Source: Mucilaginibacter inviolabilis (GTDB taxonomy: Bacteria; Bacteroidota; Bacteroidia; Sphingobacteriales; Sphingobacteriaceae). Taken from it: a stretch of 64,000 bases of DNA. The notes beneath the pieces are model-generated. The model was not told where the DNA came from and did no database searches. It saw only the letters and a program-made list of their open reading frames with translations. The DNA lies in NCBI RefSeq assembly GCF_011089895.1, contig NZ_JAANAT010000006.1, positions 124,001 to 188,000 on the forward strand, read 5' to 3'. Shown here piece by piece: positions 42,824 through 52,318 of this stretch (positions within the stretch are counted from its first letter, which is position 1; each line of letters opens with the position of its first letter). The position numbers and the translations under genes are program-made.

Positions 42824-42845
42824 AGAGACGCAATTATGCGTCTCT
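42824..42845. terminator. Bidirectional hairpin between convergent genes
   Basis: AGAGACGCA and TGCGTCTCT form a perfect 9-bp stem with ATTA loop, flanked by a T run on the left and TACAAAAG on the right. Confidence 0.7.
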
Positions 42846-42854
42846 ACAAAAGCT

Positions 42855-43703
42855 TTACAATTTATTAGAATTCAAAACCGGATTTTGGCTGGCATTTACC
42901 TGGTAGGTATAAATAGCATTTTCATTGTCAACTTCTACTATGCGATACCCTTTATAATCGGTACCCCAGTTACCTCCAATATGCGAATCAAAAAAGTGTG
43001 GGAGCTTATTACCCGTGTAACGTACCCCATCAAGCAAATGGTCATGTCCATGAAAAATTGCCTTTACATTCGGGTAACCGTGAAGCAGCTCCATGGTTTC
43101 GGGACAATCCACAAAAACATCATCTTTTTGCCATTTAAATGGAGGGATATGCAGTATCACAAACACAATCTTCTTGTCTTTGAATTTCTCTAACGAAGCC
43201 TTGATAAAAACATTATCCGGGCAAATATAAGTGCCTTTTGTATCGGCAGTGTTGGCCAATACAAAAGCAATATCACCAAACTCTACAGTGTACTTATCTT
43301 CATAACCAAAATTCTTTTGCCATATGGCAGCGTCAGCAAAATCATGATTACCCGGAATAGTATGGTATGGCATATTGAACTTATCCAAATATTTGCTTTT
43401 TATCTCGGGCAACAAGTCGGGGCGGTTATGCACCAGATCGCCATTAACAATTACCATATCCAGATGATTTTTAGCATGATCGGCATTGATCCACTTAACC
43501 ATATTTCCGGTACTCAAGGCATAATCGGTATCGGGTTGACCGTAATGGATATCAGAAGCCAGGACAAAGCGTAATTTAAGCCTGCCTTTATTTTGGCGGT
43601 TATATTCGTTATTAACGTTTGCAAAAGTATTAACAGCAGGCAGTAAGGTTAAAGCTGCTATACCGGTCAATCCGGTACCAATAAAATCTCTGCGGGTACT
43701 CAT
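42855..43703 (-). CDS. Tat-exported calcineurin-type metallophosphoesterase
   Basis: A 282-residue protein with a Tat signal (MSTRRDFIGTGLTGIAALTL). Dimetal motifs: LASDIHYG, VNGDLVHNRPD, PGNHDFAD, LHIPPF and FHGHDHLLDG, the complete GD-GNH-GHDH set. It should hydrolyse a phosphoester (mono- or diester) in the periplasm. Last gene of the susC-susD-phosphatase unit, which suggests it processes products of the other enzymes. Confidence 0.88.
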   Translation of the reverse strand: MSTRRDFIGTGLTGIAALTLLPAVNTFANVNNEYNRQNKGRLKLRFVLASDIHYGQPDTDYALSTGNMVKWINADHAKNHLDMVIVNGDLVHNRPDLLPEIKSKYLDKFNMPYHTIPGNHDFADAAIWQKNFGYEDKYTVEFGDIAFVLANTADTKGTYICPDNVFIKASLEKFKDKKIVFVILHIPPFKWQKDDVFVDCPETMELLHGYPNVKAIFHGHDHLLDGVRYTGNKLPHFFDSHIGGNWGTDYKGYRIVEVDNENAIYTYQVNASQNPVLNSNKL

Positions 43704-43779
43704 GTTTGTTTTTTTAGTAAAAATACAATGTAGGTATTAAGTTAAAATTAAGGATTGGAGGTAGTAGAGTTACACAAGT

Positions 43780-44598
43780 CTACCTCAAACCCTTCCCTTT
43801 TAAATATTTCACCAGCGCAGCGGGATGATCAGTCTGCAAGCCGGACAATCCTACAGCCAGAGCCTTATCCCAATCTGCCGGGCCTTCGCCGGCGCTTTGA
43901 ATATCCGGCCAAACAGGTATATGTTTCTCTCCGGCCAGTTTTATCATATCGGCATTATACTGGTTGTAGCTGCCATCCAGTATATCCGGCTGATACTTCG
44001 TGATAAAATCATTCATTCCTGCAACAGTTTTAACGCTATCAGGCAAACTCAGCATCAGTGGCATTTTGGGGGCAGCTTTACGCCAGCCGGTAAACTGAGG
44101 AGCGCTGTTGATATAAACCAATACCTGTTTTTCCATACCATATTGTTTGATCATTTGGTAGGCCAATACCGGATCGGCAGCTTTAAAATCAAGATAGATA
44201 TTGATCTTGTTTTTGCACAATTGCAATATCTGCTTAAATGTTGGAATGCGATAAATCACTGCTGATGTGCTATCCTTACCTTTTACCTGGAGCTGCTCTA
44301 AATCTGCCAGAGTTAAGTCTTTAACCTGCCCTTGCCCATTGGTCATCCGGTTTACGCTGCCATCATGCATGCTTACCAATTCACCATCTTTGGTTGTCCG
44401 CAAATCTATTTCTATATAATCTGCCTCATTTTTGATGGCTTCCTGATAAGCAGCTAATGTATTTTCAGGATAGATCACATGATCGCCCCGGTGTGCAGAA
44501 ATGATGAATTTATGTTTTGAAACCGGTGCCGGGTTAGGCCGCCAGTTATCACTTACCGCTAATGACAATAATGCTGTTGTTAATATAACTAAGCGCAT
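43780..44598 (-). CDS. Exported glycerophosphodiester phosphodiesterase
   Basis: A 272-residue enzyme with a cleavable signal (LAVSDNWRPNP). The GDPD core has SAHRGDHVIYPENTLAAYQE, YIEIDLRTTKDGELVSMHDG and a lysine-containing IYLDFKAADP strand. It splits glycerophosphocholine or -ethanolamine into glycerol 3-phosphate and the alcohol. It lies between the alkaline-phosphatase-like gene (21 bases) and the metallophosphoesterase gene (76 bases). Confidence 0.9.
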   Translation of the reverse strand: MRLVILTTALLSLAVSDNWRPNPAPVSKHKFIISAHRGDHVIYPENTLAAYQEAIKNEADYIEIDLRTTKDGELVSMHDGSVNRMTNGQGQVKDLTLADLEQLQVKGKDSTSAVIYRIPTFKQILQLCKNKINIYLDFKAADPVLAYQMIKQYGMEKQVLVYINSAPQFTGWRKAAPKMPLMLSLPDSVKTVAGMNDFITKYQPDILDGSYNQYNADMIKLAGEKHIPVWPDIQSAGEGPADWDKALAVGLSGLQTDHPAALVKYLKGKGLR

Positions 44599-44619
44599 TT
44601 ATTTTTTGTTGATGATGAA

Positions 44620-45726
44620 TTATTTTTTAACAAAAACACTCTCTACAGCATCACCAACTTCATGGCCGGCCGACGCTTTAAAATCAAATCCTAACAATTT
44701 GGCTATGGTTTGAGCCAATTGTTTGTGATAGGTTGTTGCGGGTAACTTCATTTCGCCACCGGCTGGAGTATCCGGGCCCAAAACGGCAAACCAGGTTTGT
44801 TCTGAATGAGGAGTCTCTGTACCATGATCGCGCCATTTGGTTAAAGGAACGTCCCCCCTGCCATGATCACAGGTGATGATCAGCGTAGTTTTGTTTTTAT
44901 ATGCAGGATCTGATTGTACATATTGCCACAACTGTTTTATATAATCATCCTCCTGACGGATACGATCCAGATAAAACTTGTAGTTACCGGCATGTGCCAG
45001 GTCGTCTGGTTCATCAAAAGCTACATACAAGGCACGTGGCTTATATTGTTGCATGTAGGTTTTGGCAAATTCAAAAGTTAAAAAGTCAATACGGGTGGAG
45101 TCGCCCAGAAAATGTGGAACCTCATCAAGCATCTCATTCAGCTGTTTTAAACGGTCATTCATACCCGGAACGTTCACAGGCATGTAACCCGAATTATTCA
45201 GGATACCCGAGCGTGGGGTATTCAATATCTGCGTAAATCTCTCCCATGACGAAAAAGCGGCAACTTTATGCTGAAAGCCTTTTTGCTTGTTTAAAAATTC
45301 CAGCACATTCATATTCGGGTTGGTAATGGCCTCGTTGGTATTCATCCTTGGGTCAGGGAAACCGGTAAATATTTCGTTATAGCCCGGGTACGAAAAATGA
45401 TATGGGTTAGCTACCTCATCCTTGCTGCCTATATCGCGGTTCCCGTATAGCTGGCCTTGCTGTACAACAGTCGACCAAAAAAACGGCATCAACAATTTGC
45501 GGCGATCATTGGTGTTGGCTTTCCAAAAGTTTTTACGAACAGCGTCTTTCTCATTAGTTTCGTTTGAATTGATCAGGGCCGAATCGGCACCGCGATAAAC
45601 CTCCTGCCAGCGTAAACCATCAATGGTTACAATGATCACATTTTCGGTTTTGTGTTGCTGAGCAAATAGTGCAGAGAGTGAGCCGGCAAGTAATAATGAT
45701 AAAATTATTTTTTTCATTTTTTTCAT
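44620..45726 (-). CDS. Exported alkaline phosphatase superfamily hydrolase
   Basis: A 368-residue secreted protein (signal about 1-22). Metal-binding motifs: VIIVTIDGLRWQEVY (D36), DEPDDLAHAGN and TCDHGRGDVPLTKWRDHGTE. The nucleophile region is the HFSYPGYNEIFTG segment. It could be a phosphomonoesterase or phosphodiesterase (NPP-like); substrate unproven. A second ATG three codons in is equally possible. Part of the susCD unit, after an intercistronic hairpin at 45733. Confidence 0.83.
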   Translation of the reverse strand: MKKMKKIILSLLLAGSLSALFAQQHKTENVIIVTIDGLRWQEVYRGADSALINSNETNEKDAVRKNFWKANTNDRRKLLMPFFWSTVVQQGQLYGNRDIGSKDEVANPYHFSYPGYNEIFTGFPDPRMNTNEAITNPNMNVLEFLNKQKGFQHKVAAFSSWERFTQILNTPRSGILNNSGYMPVNVPGMNDRLKQLNEMLDEVPHFLGDSTRIDFLTFEFAKTYMQQYKPRALYVAFDEPDDLAHAGNYKFYLDRIRQEDDYIKQLWQYVQSDPAYKNKTTLIITCDHGRGDVPLTKWRDHGTETPHSEQTWFAVLGPDTPAGGEMKLPATTYHKQLAQTIAKLLGFDFKASAGHEVGDAVESVFVKK

Positions 45727-45732
45727 TTATTC

Positions 45733-45768
45733 AACAAAGGCCTCCTGGTATACCGGAAGGCCTTTGTT
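45733..45768 (-). terminator. Intercistronic hairpin between susD and the phosphatase gene
   Basis: AACAAAGGCCT and AGGCCTTTGTT pair perfectly around a 14-nt loop. Its place between susD and the downstream enzymes suggests an attenuator that keeps susCD expression above that of the phosphatases. Confidence 0.6.
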
Positions 45769-45791
45769 ATTCATTATTTAATATTCATGGT

Positions 45792-47399
45792 TTATTTCAA
45801 TATCCACATAGTAGCGTTGATATCGTCGCTGCCACCATATTGGCTGCTTAATGCTTTGTTGTAATTAACTGCATTAACCGTTCTTTCTGAAGTTGGATAT
45901 TCAAAACGTAGTGGTATACGTGTACCGTTACCTGTACCTGGGCCTACTGTAAATGTCGGCACACCTGTACGGCGATAAGTAAAGTACGACTCCAAACCTG
46001 AATGACGGAACAAGGCCAGGTATTTTTGCTGTAATATTTGATTGTGACCTGTTACTCCGCCAGCGTATTTAACCGCAGGTTGTGCGTAATAAGTATCCCA
46101 ATTTACATTAACCTGATAAGTGTTATAGCTGGTTCCGTCGGTTGGCCCTTTGGAGGTAGCTGTTGGATGGTAAAAATAGGCAGTAAATGCACCGGTACCA
46201 GTTGGTATGCTATAAGAATCAAACGAAGCTTGTATACCTTTTTTATAATAAGCTTCAGCATCGCCTGATGCCCAACCCAGGTTAATACCTTCGGCAATAT
46301 TAAACATCAGTTCAGGATAACCTATCTGAATGCTTGGTTCACCGGTATAGGTTGAGTAGAAATGTTTACGGTTCAAAAATGAGTAACGCTGCAGGGTAGC
46401 ATTATTATACATCACCCCAAGATCAAGACCTGCATCAGCGCCAACAAATGAAGCAAAATCAGTTGGGCTTTGTTTTAGCGTATCAACCAGGTAACGCGAA
46501 GGCTCTGCAGTAACAAATACCCTTGGATCTTTAAACTGTGTAAGCAAACTAACATAAGTTGCCGACATGTTTTGTCTTGAACCATTTTGCCCAAAGTTAT
46601 TTGGGTTTTGCGGATAATAATTACTTGGTGAAACAAAGGTATATTGCAGGTTATCAGATAGATTTTCCATTAGCGGATATGTGGTAGGGTTTCCCACGAT
46701 AGCGGCAAACTGTCCTTTAACATCAATATCGGCTGTTTTTTTACTTAAAGCTAATAACAATCTTATATGAAATGCATTAACTGTTTTTTGCCATTTGGAA
46801 AGATCATTATTAAAATAAATGTCATTGGTTAATGTTGAACCAACACCTGAACCAGCAATACCAGGATTATTGATCAATTGAGTAAGATCAGCATTAGCGC
46901 TCTCTAACCAGGCCAATGACTGAACCATTACCGCTTTTTGAGTATCATAAGTTGGGGTAAGATTACCCAGGCCTTTTAATGCGTCGGTCATCGGAATATC
47001 GCCTTCCTCTAAACTCATTTTGCTGAAAAAATAAGCTCTGAAAAATTTGCCTAATGCTTCGTAAGGATTAACCGCAGCACCACCGGTTGCTGTAGCCTGT
47101 GCTTCCATAGCTAACACATTTTTAAGGGAGCTATAGTAATTATCGCCTCCATTGGCAAAGCCATCATAACGGTTATTGCCATAATAATCATAGTTATATA
47201 AATAGTATTGGCAATATATTTCGTTACTGGTTTGCGGCAAATCGGCCATTTGATTTAATATGCCGTTAAATAACAGCGATGCGGGTACTGTACTCGGTAC
47301 GTTGTTATTCTTGGTCAAATCTTCAAAGCTCTTTTTACAGCCCGTTACTGCCAATACCATAAATACCGGCAATAAATAATTGATAAATATCTTTTTCAT
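45792..47399 (-). CDS. SusD/RagB-like substrate-binding lipoprotein
   Basis: A 535-residue surface lipoprotein (lipobox AVTGC, then KKSFEDLTKNNNVPSTVPAS), of the SusD-like_2 type. Helical TPR-like repeats are rich in YYYNYD-type aromatic runs (EIYCQYYLYNYDYYGNNRYD), and RHSGLESYFTYRRTGVPTF with the C-terminal SSQYGGSDDINATMWIL are characteristic. It captures substrate as the lid of the SusC barrel. It is 17 bases after susC. Confidence 0.9.
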   Translation of the reverse strand: MKKIFINYLLPVFMVLAVTGCKKSFEDLTKNNNVPSTVPASLLFNGILNQMADLPQTSNEIYCQYYLYNYDYYGNNRYDGFANGGDNYYSSLKNVLAMEAQATATGGAAVNPYEALGKFFRAYFFSKMSLEEGDIPMTDALKGLGNLTPTYDTQKAVMVQSLAWLESANADLTQLINNPGIAGSGVGSTLTNDIYFNNDLSKWQKTVNAFHIRLLLALSKKTADIDVKGQFAAIVGNPTTYPLMENLSDNLQYTFVSPSNYYPQNPNNFGQNGSRQNMSATYVSLLTQFKDPRVFVTAEPSRYLVDTLKQSPTDFASFVGADAGLDLGVMYNNATLQRYSFLNRKHFYSTYTGEPSIQIGYPELMFNIAEGINLGWASGDAEAYYKKGIQASFDSYSIPTGTGAFTAYFYHPTATSKGPTDGTSYNTYQVNVNWDTYYAQPAVKYAGGVTGHNQILQQKYLALFRHSGLESYFTYRRTGVPTFTVGPGTGNGTRIPLRFEYPTSERTVNAVNYNKALSSQYGGSDDINATMWILK

Positions 47400-47416
47400 A
47401 ATAATTTGATTTTTAA

Positions 47417-50400
47417 TTAGAATGATACATTTAAGTTGACACCATAGCTACGTACTGTTGGCGACTGTAAAACAGTGGTTGAAGTAGCATAGTTATATTG
47501 ATCTAAATCCACATCCTTAAAGCGTTTGTCACCATAGAAGTACAATAAGTTACGGCCATATACCGATACTGATGCTTTCCTGATGAATGATTTATCCAGC
47601 CATGCTTTCGGGAAATCATAACCCAGCGTTACCTCGCGCAGTTTGGAGAATGTTTTGCTCATGAGGTTTGACTCATCAACATTGTAGTATTTACTCACAT
47701 AATCCTGCACCAAAGCGGTTTGTTTGTTTGGCGAATATTGCAGCGCGCCATAATTTGTAATTCTGCCGGTTACTGGATCATAGTTGATAGATGTTCCGTT
47801 TGATACAGTTACGCCTTCGCCTATGTAGCTGCCATTGTAACCTTTTTTACCAAAGTTTTGCCAGTCTTTATAACGGGCATCGCCAAGGGCGCCGGTAGCA
47901 GTTTCAATATTTGAACCACCACGCATGGTTTTGTTGTGCATATAATCAATAATTACACCACCAACAGATCCGTCAAACTGGAAACCCAGGTTAAAGTTTT
48001 TGTAACGAACTTTATTGGAAATGCTCCATTGGTATTTAGCGTTTTCGTTACCCAGATATTGGGCAACAGGTAACACCAGTGGTTTACCGGCAGCGTCATT
48101 AATGATTTGGCCTTGTGGGGTTCTGGCAAAAGCTGTACCGTATAACTTATCGGTACGGTCGCCTTGTTTAAAGAACTGGTTGTATGTATTTTGTCCCGGA
48201 GGCAGCTCTTCATACACATCTTTAAAGGTGGATACGTTAACCAAAACATTCCAGGTAAAGCCACCTAAATTTTTGATTGGGGTACCTTCTATCGAAGCCT
48301 CATAACCTGTTTTTTTGGTTTTTAAGGCATTCAGATATAAAGTAGTGTAACCGGTAGCGGTTGAAATACTGTTGGCTAATATCTGCGGACCATCAATATA
48401 CTGGAAAGCTGTGGCCGAAAGACCTAAACGGTTTTGCAAGAATTTAATATCAAAACCTTCTTCGTAGTTAACACGGGTTGAAGTTTTGATGTTTGGCTGA
48501 TACAGGAAATCAGAAGCTGAAGCAGCCGGCTGGCTGTTATACGGCTTACTGGTTAAATAAAACGGATTAAGCTGATAGCTTGGACCATTATAAGGCGAGT
48601 TATAAGTACTGCCGTAACCCAGCGGGTTCAGGAACAACGGATTTGAGTTAGGACTGTTAGTAGTAGTTGAGCCGCCCAATGCCGAAATAGCATTAAAAGG
48701 AGCCGGACCAATTGTTGGGCTAGATGCATCAGATTTAACTGTTGAGTATGATGCCCTTGCTTTTAAGAAGGAAACAATCTCGGGCAGTTTAATGTAATCA
48801 GAGATTACCGTAGCTACCGATACGCTTGGATAATAATAGGTAGTTACATTTTGAAATGCCGATGATTTATCAACACGACCCGTGCTTGATAAGGTGGCAT
48901 ATTTACCAAAAGTAGCATCCAAAGAGTAATAACCGCTTAATACGCGCTCTTGTGAACTAAAAGCAGTTGACTGCACCGGGTTTCTGGAGTTGGCAAAGGT
49001 ATAAACCTCTGGAACGTTCAAATAATCGGTTGATGTCCAGCTGGAGTTATAATTAAAACTACGCAAGTTTGAACCAACCACACCCGATAAATTCAGGAAT
49101 TTTTGGACGGTGTAGTTATAATTTAACATCAACTCTGTATTGTTATCAAACAGGTTGCGGCGATCTTCACGGTAATCACCCATGTTGCCTTCACGGCCAT
49201 AAGGGTGGGCCGAGAATGGCAGATCTTCTGTACGTAAGATATTGTAGGTGTCAATCTGTGAACGTAATGTAGCGTTCAGGTTTTCATTGATCTTGAAATT
49301 ACCAGATACATAACCATAAATATCATTTTTATAATGTCCCCTTGTCCATTTTTCAGTTAACAAATAAGGGTTATGGTAACGGGTGTACTCGGCAAATACC
49401 GATTGAACACCTTCTTTACCTGGCTGCCAGATAGCTTTAATATCCGGAGAATTAACACTCCAGTCGGCACCTGTCCAAACGGCTAAGTTGTAAATAATAC
49501 TGTTCGGACCATATTGAACATCCGGGAAATTATCAGTTGATTGTCTGTTGAAATCAACGTTAGCTTCAAATTTCCAACGGCTGGTTGGGGTAAATGAAGC
49601 GTAAAAGTTAGCATTGGCTATATCCAGGTATTGTGCAGGGATGTAGCTGGTTTGATGCTGTTGCGAAACCGAAAAACGGGTAACATAAGTATCACCCACA
49701 GAACCTAATGAAATATTGTTGTTGGTTTGATAACCGGTTTTCAAAAAGTTTTGCAAGTTATTTTTACCACGGGCTACCCATGGAGTTCCCTGACGTACGC
49801 CATTGATTACAGGGCTGTCATATTGAGGTATTAACTGACCGGCAAAATAAGGGCCCCAAATATCATAATCGCTATCCACACCACCCGGTGCACCACCTTT
49901 ACCATCAACAAAGGTATAAAAGGTGTTTTCACCCGGACCATATGAGCTCTGGATACGGGGGAATGCCAAAAAGCCTTTGTTCATCACTGTACTGCTGTTG
50001 ATATCAACAGTTAGGCCTTTTTTGTTCTTTTCCCCTTTTTTAGTGGTAATCAATATAGCGCCGTTTTGTGCGCGGCTACCATATAATGCAGCTGCAGCAG
50101 GGCCTTTCAATACCGTATAGGTTTCAATATCGTCAGGGCTGATATTGTAGGTATCGGTATTGATCGGGAAACCGTCAACAACGTATAAACTTACTGAATT
50201 ACCCCTTATTAATACCGTAGGGTTACCCAATAACTCAGCCGATGGACCTACCGATAAACCCGCTACTTTACCTGTTAAACCGGTAATAGGATTAGGGTCA
50301 CGTGCAGTAGTTACATCGGCGCCGTTTACTGCCTGTAAGGCATAACCAATACGGCGGGTTTCCTTTTTAACACCAAGAGCGGTTACAACAACCTCATTAA

Positions 50401-50713
50401 GGGTTTTGCTGTTACCATTCATGCTTACATTAACAATAGCCTTGTCGCTCACAACCACAGATTGCGGGGTATAGCCAATAAATGTAAAAATAAGTGTTTG
50501 CCCGTTGGCGGCTGTGATAAAGTAATGACCATCCACATCGGTAACAGTACCTTTGTTTTGATCTTTAATCTTCACACTTACTCCAGGAAGCGGCAAATGG
50601 TTTTCGTCGGTAACGGTACCACTTATTTTGGTTTGTCCAAATAAAATAGATGGCGTAATACAAAATAATAAAACCGTGATAAGGTTTTTTAGTTTCTGGT
50701 AAAACTTGTTCAT
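47417..50713 (-). CDS. SusC/RagA TonB-dependent outer-membrane receptor
   Basis: A 1098-residue outer-membrane transporter. Signal ends near SILFGQ (residue 26). A CarboxypepD_reg-like domain (KISGTVTDENHLPLPGVSVK) is followed by the SusC signature region LNEVVVTALGVKKETRRIGY, the plug (PTVLIRGNSVSLYVVDGFPI, GPAAAALYGSRAQNGAILIT) and a long beta-barrel ending YGVNLNVSF with a C-terminal Phe. It would import the partly digested phosphate-bearing substrate. Its promoter shares a 23-nt block with the HAD-FAD operon. Confidence 0.95.
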   Translation of the reverse strand: MNKFYQKLKNLITVLLFCITPSILFGQTKISGTVTDENHLPLPGVSVKIKDQNKGTVTDVDGHYFITAANGQTLIFTFIGYTPQSVVVSDKAIVNVSMNGNSKTLNEVVVTALGVKKETRRIGYALQAVNGADVTTARDPNPITGLTGKVAGLSVGPSAELLGNPTVLIRGNSVSLYVVDGFPINTDTYNISPDDIETYTVLKGPAAAALYGSRAQNGAILITTKKGEKNKKGLTVDINSSTVMNKGFLAFPRIQSSYGPGENTFYTFVDGKGGAPGGVDSDYDIWGPYFAGQLIPQYDSPVINGVRQGTPWVARGKNNLQNFLKTGYQTNNNISLGSVGDTYVTRFSVSQQHQTSYIPAQYLDIANANFYASFTPTSRWKFEANVDFNRQSTDNFPDVQYGPNSIIYNLAVWTGADWSVNSPDIKAIWQPGKEGVQSVFAEYTRYHNPYLLTEKWTRGHYKNDIYGYVSGNFKINENLNATLRSQIDTYNILRTEDLPFSAHPYGREGNMGDYREDRRNLFDNNTELMLNYNYTVQKFLNLSGVVGSNLRSFNYNSSWTSTDYLNVPEVYTFANSRNPVQSTAFSSQERVLSGYYSLDATFGKYATLSSTGRVDKSSAFQNVTTYYYPSVSVATVISDYIKLPEIVSFLKARASYSTVKSDASSPTIGPAPFNAISALGGSTTTNSPNSNPLFLNPLGYGSTYNSPYNGPSYQLNPFYLTSKPYNSQPAASASDFLYQPNIKTSTRVNYEEGFDIKFLQNRLGLSATAFQYIDGPQILANSISTATGYTTLYLNALKTKKTGYEASIEGTPIKNLGGFTWNVLVNVSTFKDVYEELPPGQNTYNQFFKQGDRTDKLYGTAFARTPQGQIINDAAGKPLVLPVAQYLGNENAKYQWSISNKVRYKNFNLGFQFDGSVGGVIIDYMHNKTMRGGSNIETATGALGDARYKDWQNFGKKGYNGSYIGEGVTVSNGTSINYDPVTGRITNYGALQYSPNKQTALVQDYVSKYYNVDESNLMSKTFSKLREVTLGYDFPKAWLDKSFIRKASVSVYGRNLLYFYGDKRFKDVDLDQYNYATSTTVLQSPTVRSYGVNLNVSF

Positions 50714-50753
50714 CTGCTAAAATTTAAAGGTGAAAGGATTGATTTTTTCATGC

Positions 50754-50785
50754 AGCAATACTAAACTTTGTTTATTATTAGTAAA
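50754..50785 (-). promoter_or_regulatory. susC promoter with shared 23-nt block
   Basis: On the minus strand TTTA (50782-50785), 18 bases, then TAGTATTG (50756-50763) form the promoter. Bases 50754-50776 read AATAAACAAAGTTTA, G, TATTGCT; the phosphonatase-like gene promoter at 52685 has the same block with C instead of G. Start near 50749, leader about 36 nt. Confidence 0.7.
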
Positions 50786-50840
50786 CCAATTTAGTATTAA
50801 GCTATACTTAATCTTATGTTCACCCTGTGTTAAGCAGGCG

Positions 50841-50879
50841 GTTTTTGTAACAGCGTAATTACATACTCCTTACAAAAAC
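50841..50879 (-). terminator. Weak hairpin after the phnZ-like gene
   Basis: GTTTTTGTAA and TTACAAAAAC are perfectly complementary across an 18-nt loop; the stem is A/T-rich and no clear T tail follows, so it may only be a transcript stabiliser. Confidence 0.35.
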
Positions 50880-50893
50880 TTAATATGAAAATA

Positions 50894-51478
50894 TTAACTG
50901 TTTACCAGTTGCAGGTGGGTTAACGCTATGGATTTTAGATAATCGAGGTTATTTACAGGTTGATTCATTTCTTTGGCCATATCATCCCAGTACCGTAATC
51001 TTATAATCAGCTCGGCATCAGGGTTTAACTCAAAATCTAAGGCTTCTTCTTCGGTCATTACACCTCCCTGAAATTCCAGCGTTCCTTTGCTGGCATCAGA
51101 TAGCCGGTTATAATATTCCGGATATTTATAAGTAAGATATCGCTTCGCTATCACATGGCCTTGTACTAAATTGGCTACTCTTTCCGAAAAACCACGTTCC
51201 AGCAAATAATCAGCTCCCAGTTTTTCATGATCAACATTGCCCATACCATCCATACTTCCGGCTTCTTCGGCATCTGCACACAAATGCCCTATATCATGAA
51301 AAAATGCAGCTAGTATTACCTCTTCATCAAAACCTTCGGCCTGTGCCAGGGCGGCTGCCTGAGACATATGCTCCAGTTGCGAAACCGGCTCGCCTATATA
51401 ATCTTCGTCTCCGAATTTTTCATATAATGAAAATACTTCATTTACAACAGCCTGAGGATCATATTGGGAAAAAGCCAT
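50894..51478 (-). CDS. phnZ: PhnZ-like HD-domain phosphonate oxygenase
   Basis: A 194-residue HD-domain protein of the phosphonate-associated type (TIGR03276). It has YIGEPVSQLEH (Y27, E30, H37), FFHDIGHLC (H61, D62, H65), DHEKLGAD (H84), GHVIAKRYL (H108, K112) and RYWDDMAKE (D165). These fall at positions matching, with offsets of 3 to 4, the PhnZ diiron ligands and substrate residues I remember (H34, H58, D59, H80, H104, D161; Y24, E27, K108). PhnZ cleaves 1-hydroxy-2-aminoethylphosphonate to glycine and phosphate; TmpB acts on the trimethylammonio analogue. The hydroxylase PhnY is not in this window. Confidence 0.88.
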   Translation of the reverse strand: MAFSQYDPQAVVNEVFSLYEKFGDEDYIGEPVSQLEHMSQAAALAQAEGFDEEVILAAFFHDIGHLCADAEEAGSMDGMGNVDHEKLGADYLLERGFSERVANLVQGHVIAKRYLTYKYPEYYNRLSDASKGTLEFQGGVMTEEEALDFELNPDAELIIRLRYWDDMAKEMNQPVNNLDYLKSIALTHLQLVNS

Positions 51479-51667
51479 AATTAGTTTATTTTTTGCAAAT
51501 AAAGGGTATCCACATTATGGAAATATTAAATGTTTGTAAAATATCGTTTTCTCTTAATATTAACTATCGGTTATACGTTATTAACTCATTAATATCATTA
51601 TTAGGTGTTTAGGTACCTATTTTTTTGACTTTCAGAAGTCATTTTAAAAACGATCCTGATGAATTGA

Positions 51668-51703
51668 CACTTTTTGAATTTTGACTTTTGGATTTTGAAA
51701 ACT
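51668..51703. repeat. Short TTTTGA-word repeat before the XRE gene
   Basis: TTTTTGAATTTTGACTTTTGG is followed by ATTTTGAAAAC, all variants of a TTTTGA word, as in the rpsN-rpsH spacer but without the inverted arm. It lies in the upstream region of the regulator. Confidence 0.45.
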
Positions 51704-51733
51704 ACTTTGCACCCGCTAATTGGAAACTAAGGA

Positions 51734-52312
51734 ATGGAAGAAGATATACTGATACAGATCAGTAACCGCATAAAAGAACGTCGCCGTGAAAAAAACATCA
51801 CCGTACAGGAATTGGCCGTAAGGGCCAATGTAAGTAAAGGACTGATATCACAAATCGAGAATAGCAGAACCATACCGTCGCTCATGGTACTGATTGAAAT
51901 TATTAAGGCCCTGGAAATTGACCTGAATGATTTTTTTAAAGATATCCGCTCCAAAAGCGACCATTTGCCTATACTGATAAAACGCAAAAGTGAATACGAA
52001 CATTTTGAGAAGGAGCACGCCATCGGATTTCATTATCAACGCATTTTTACACAATCCATAACGCAATCAACCGTTGATATTGTAATACTGGAATTGGAAC
52101 CCGGAGCCACGCGTCCACTGGTAGAAACTGATGCTTTTGAGTACAAATATATTTTACAGGGCGAGGTGGAATACCAGTTTAATGACGAGCGGATACCCAT
52201 ACACCAGGGCGACTCGATGTTGTTTGATGGACGCATACCTCATACACCAAAAAATCTCGGTAACACCACTGCTATCATGCTTGCGGTTTATTTTTTTGAA
52301 GAAAAAAAATAA
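51734..52312 (+). CDS. XRE-family regulator with cupin domain
   Basis: A 192-residue two-domain regulator. HTH_XRE at about residues 8-65 (RIKERRREKNITVQELAVRA, NVSKGLISQIENSRTIPSLM) and a cupin at about 110-185 (TVDIVILELEPGATRPLVET, HQGDSMLFDGRIPHTPKNLG). Such proteins sense small metabolites through the cupin. It is divergent from phnZ and upstream of the PhnX-like operon, so it is the prime candidate regulator of the locus. Confidence 0.9.
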   Translation: MEEDILIQISNRIKERRREKNITVQELAVRANVSKGLISQIENSRTIPSLMVLIEIIKALEIDLNDFFKDIRSKSDHLPILIKRKSEYEHFEKEHAIGFHYQRIFTQSITQSTVDIVILELEPGATRPLVETDAFEYKYILQGEVEYQFNDERIPIHQGDSMLFDGRIPHTPKNLGNTTAIMLAVYFFEEKK

Positions 52313-52318
52313 ACCTAT

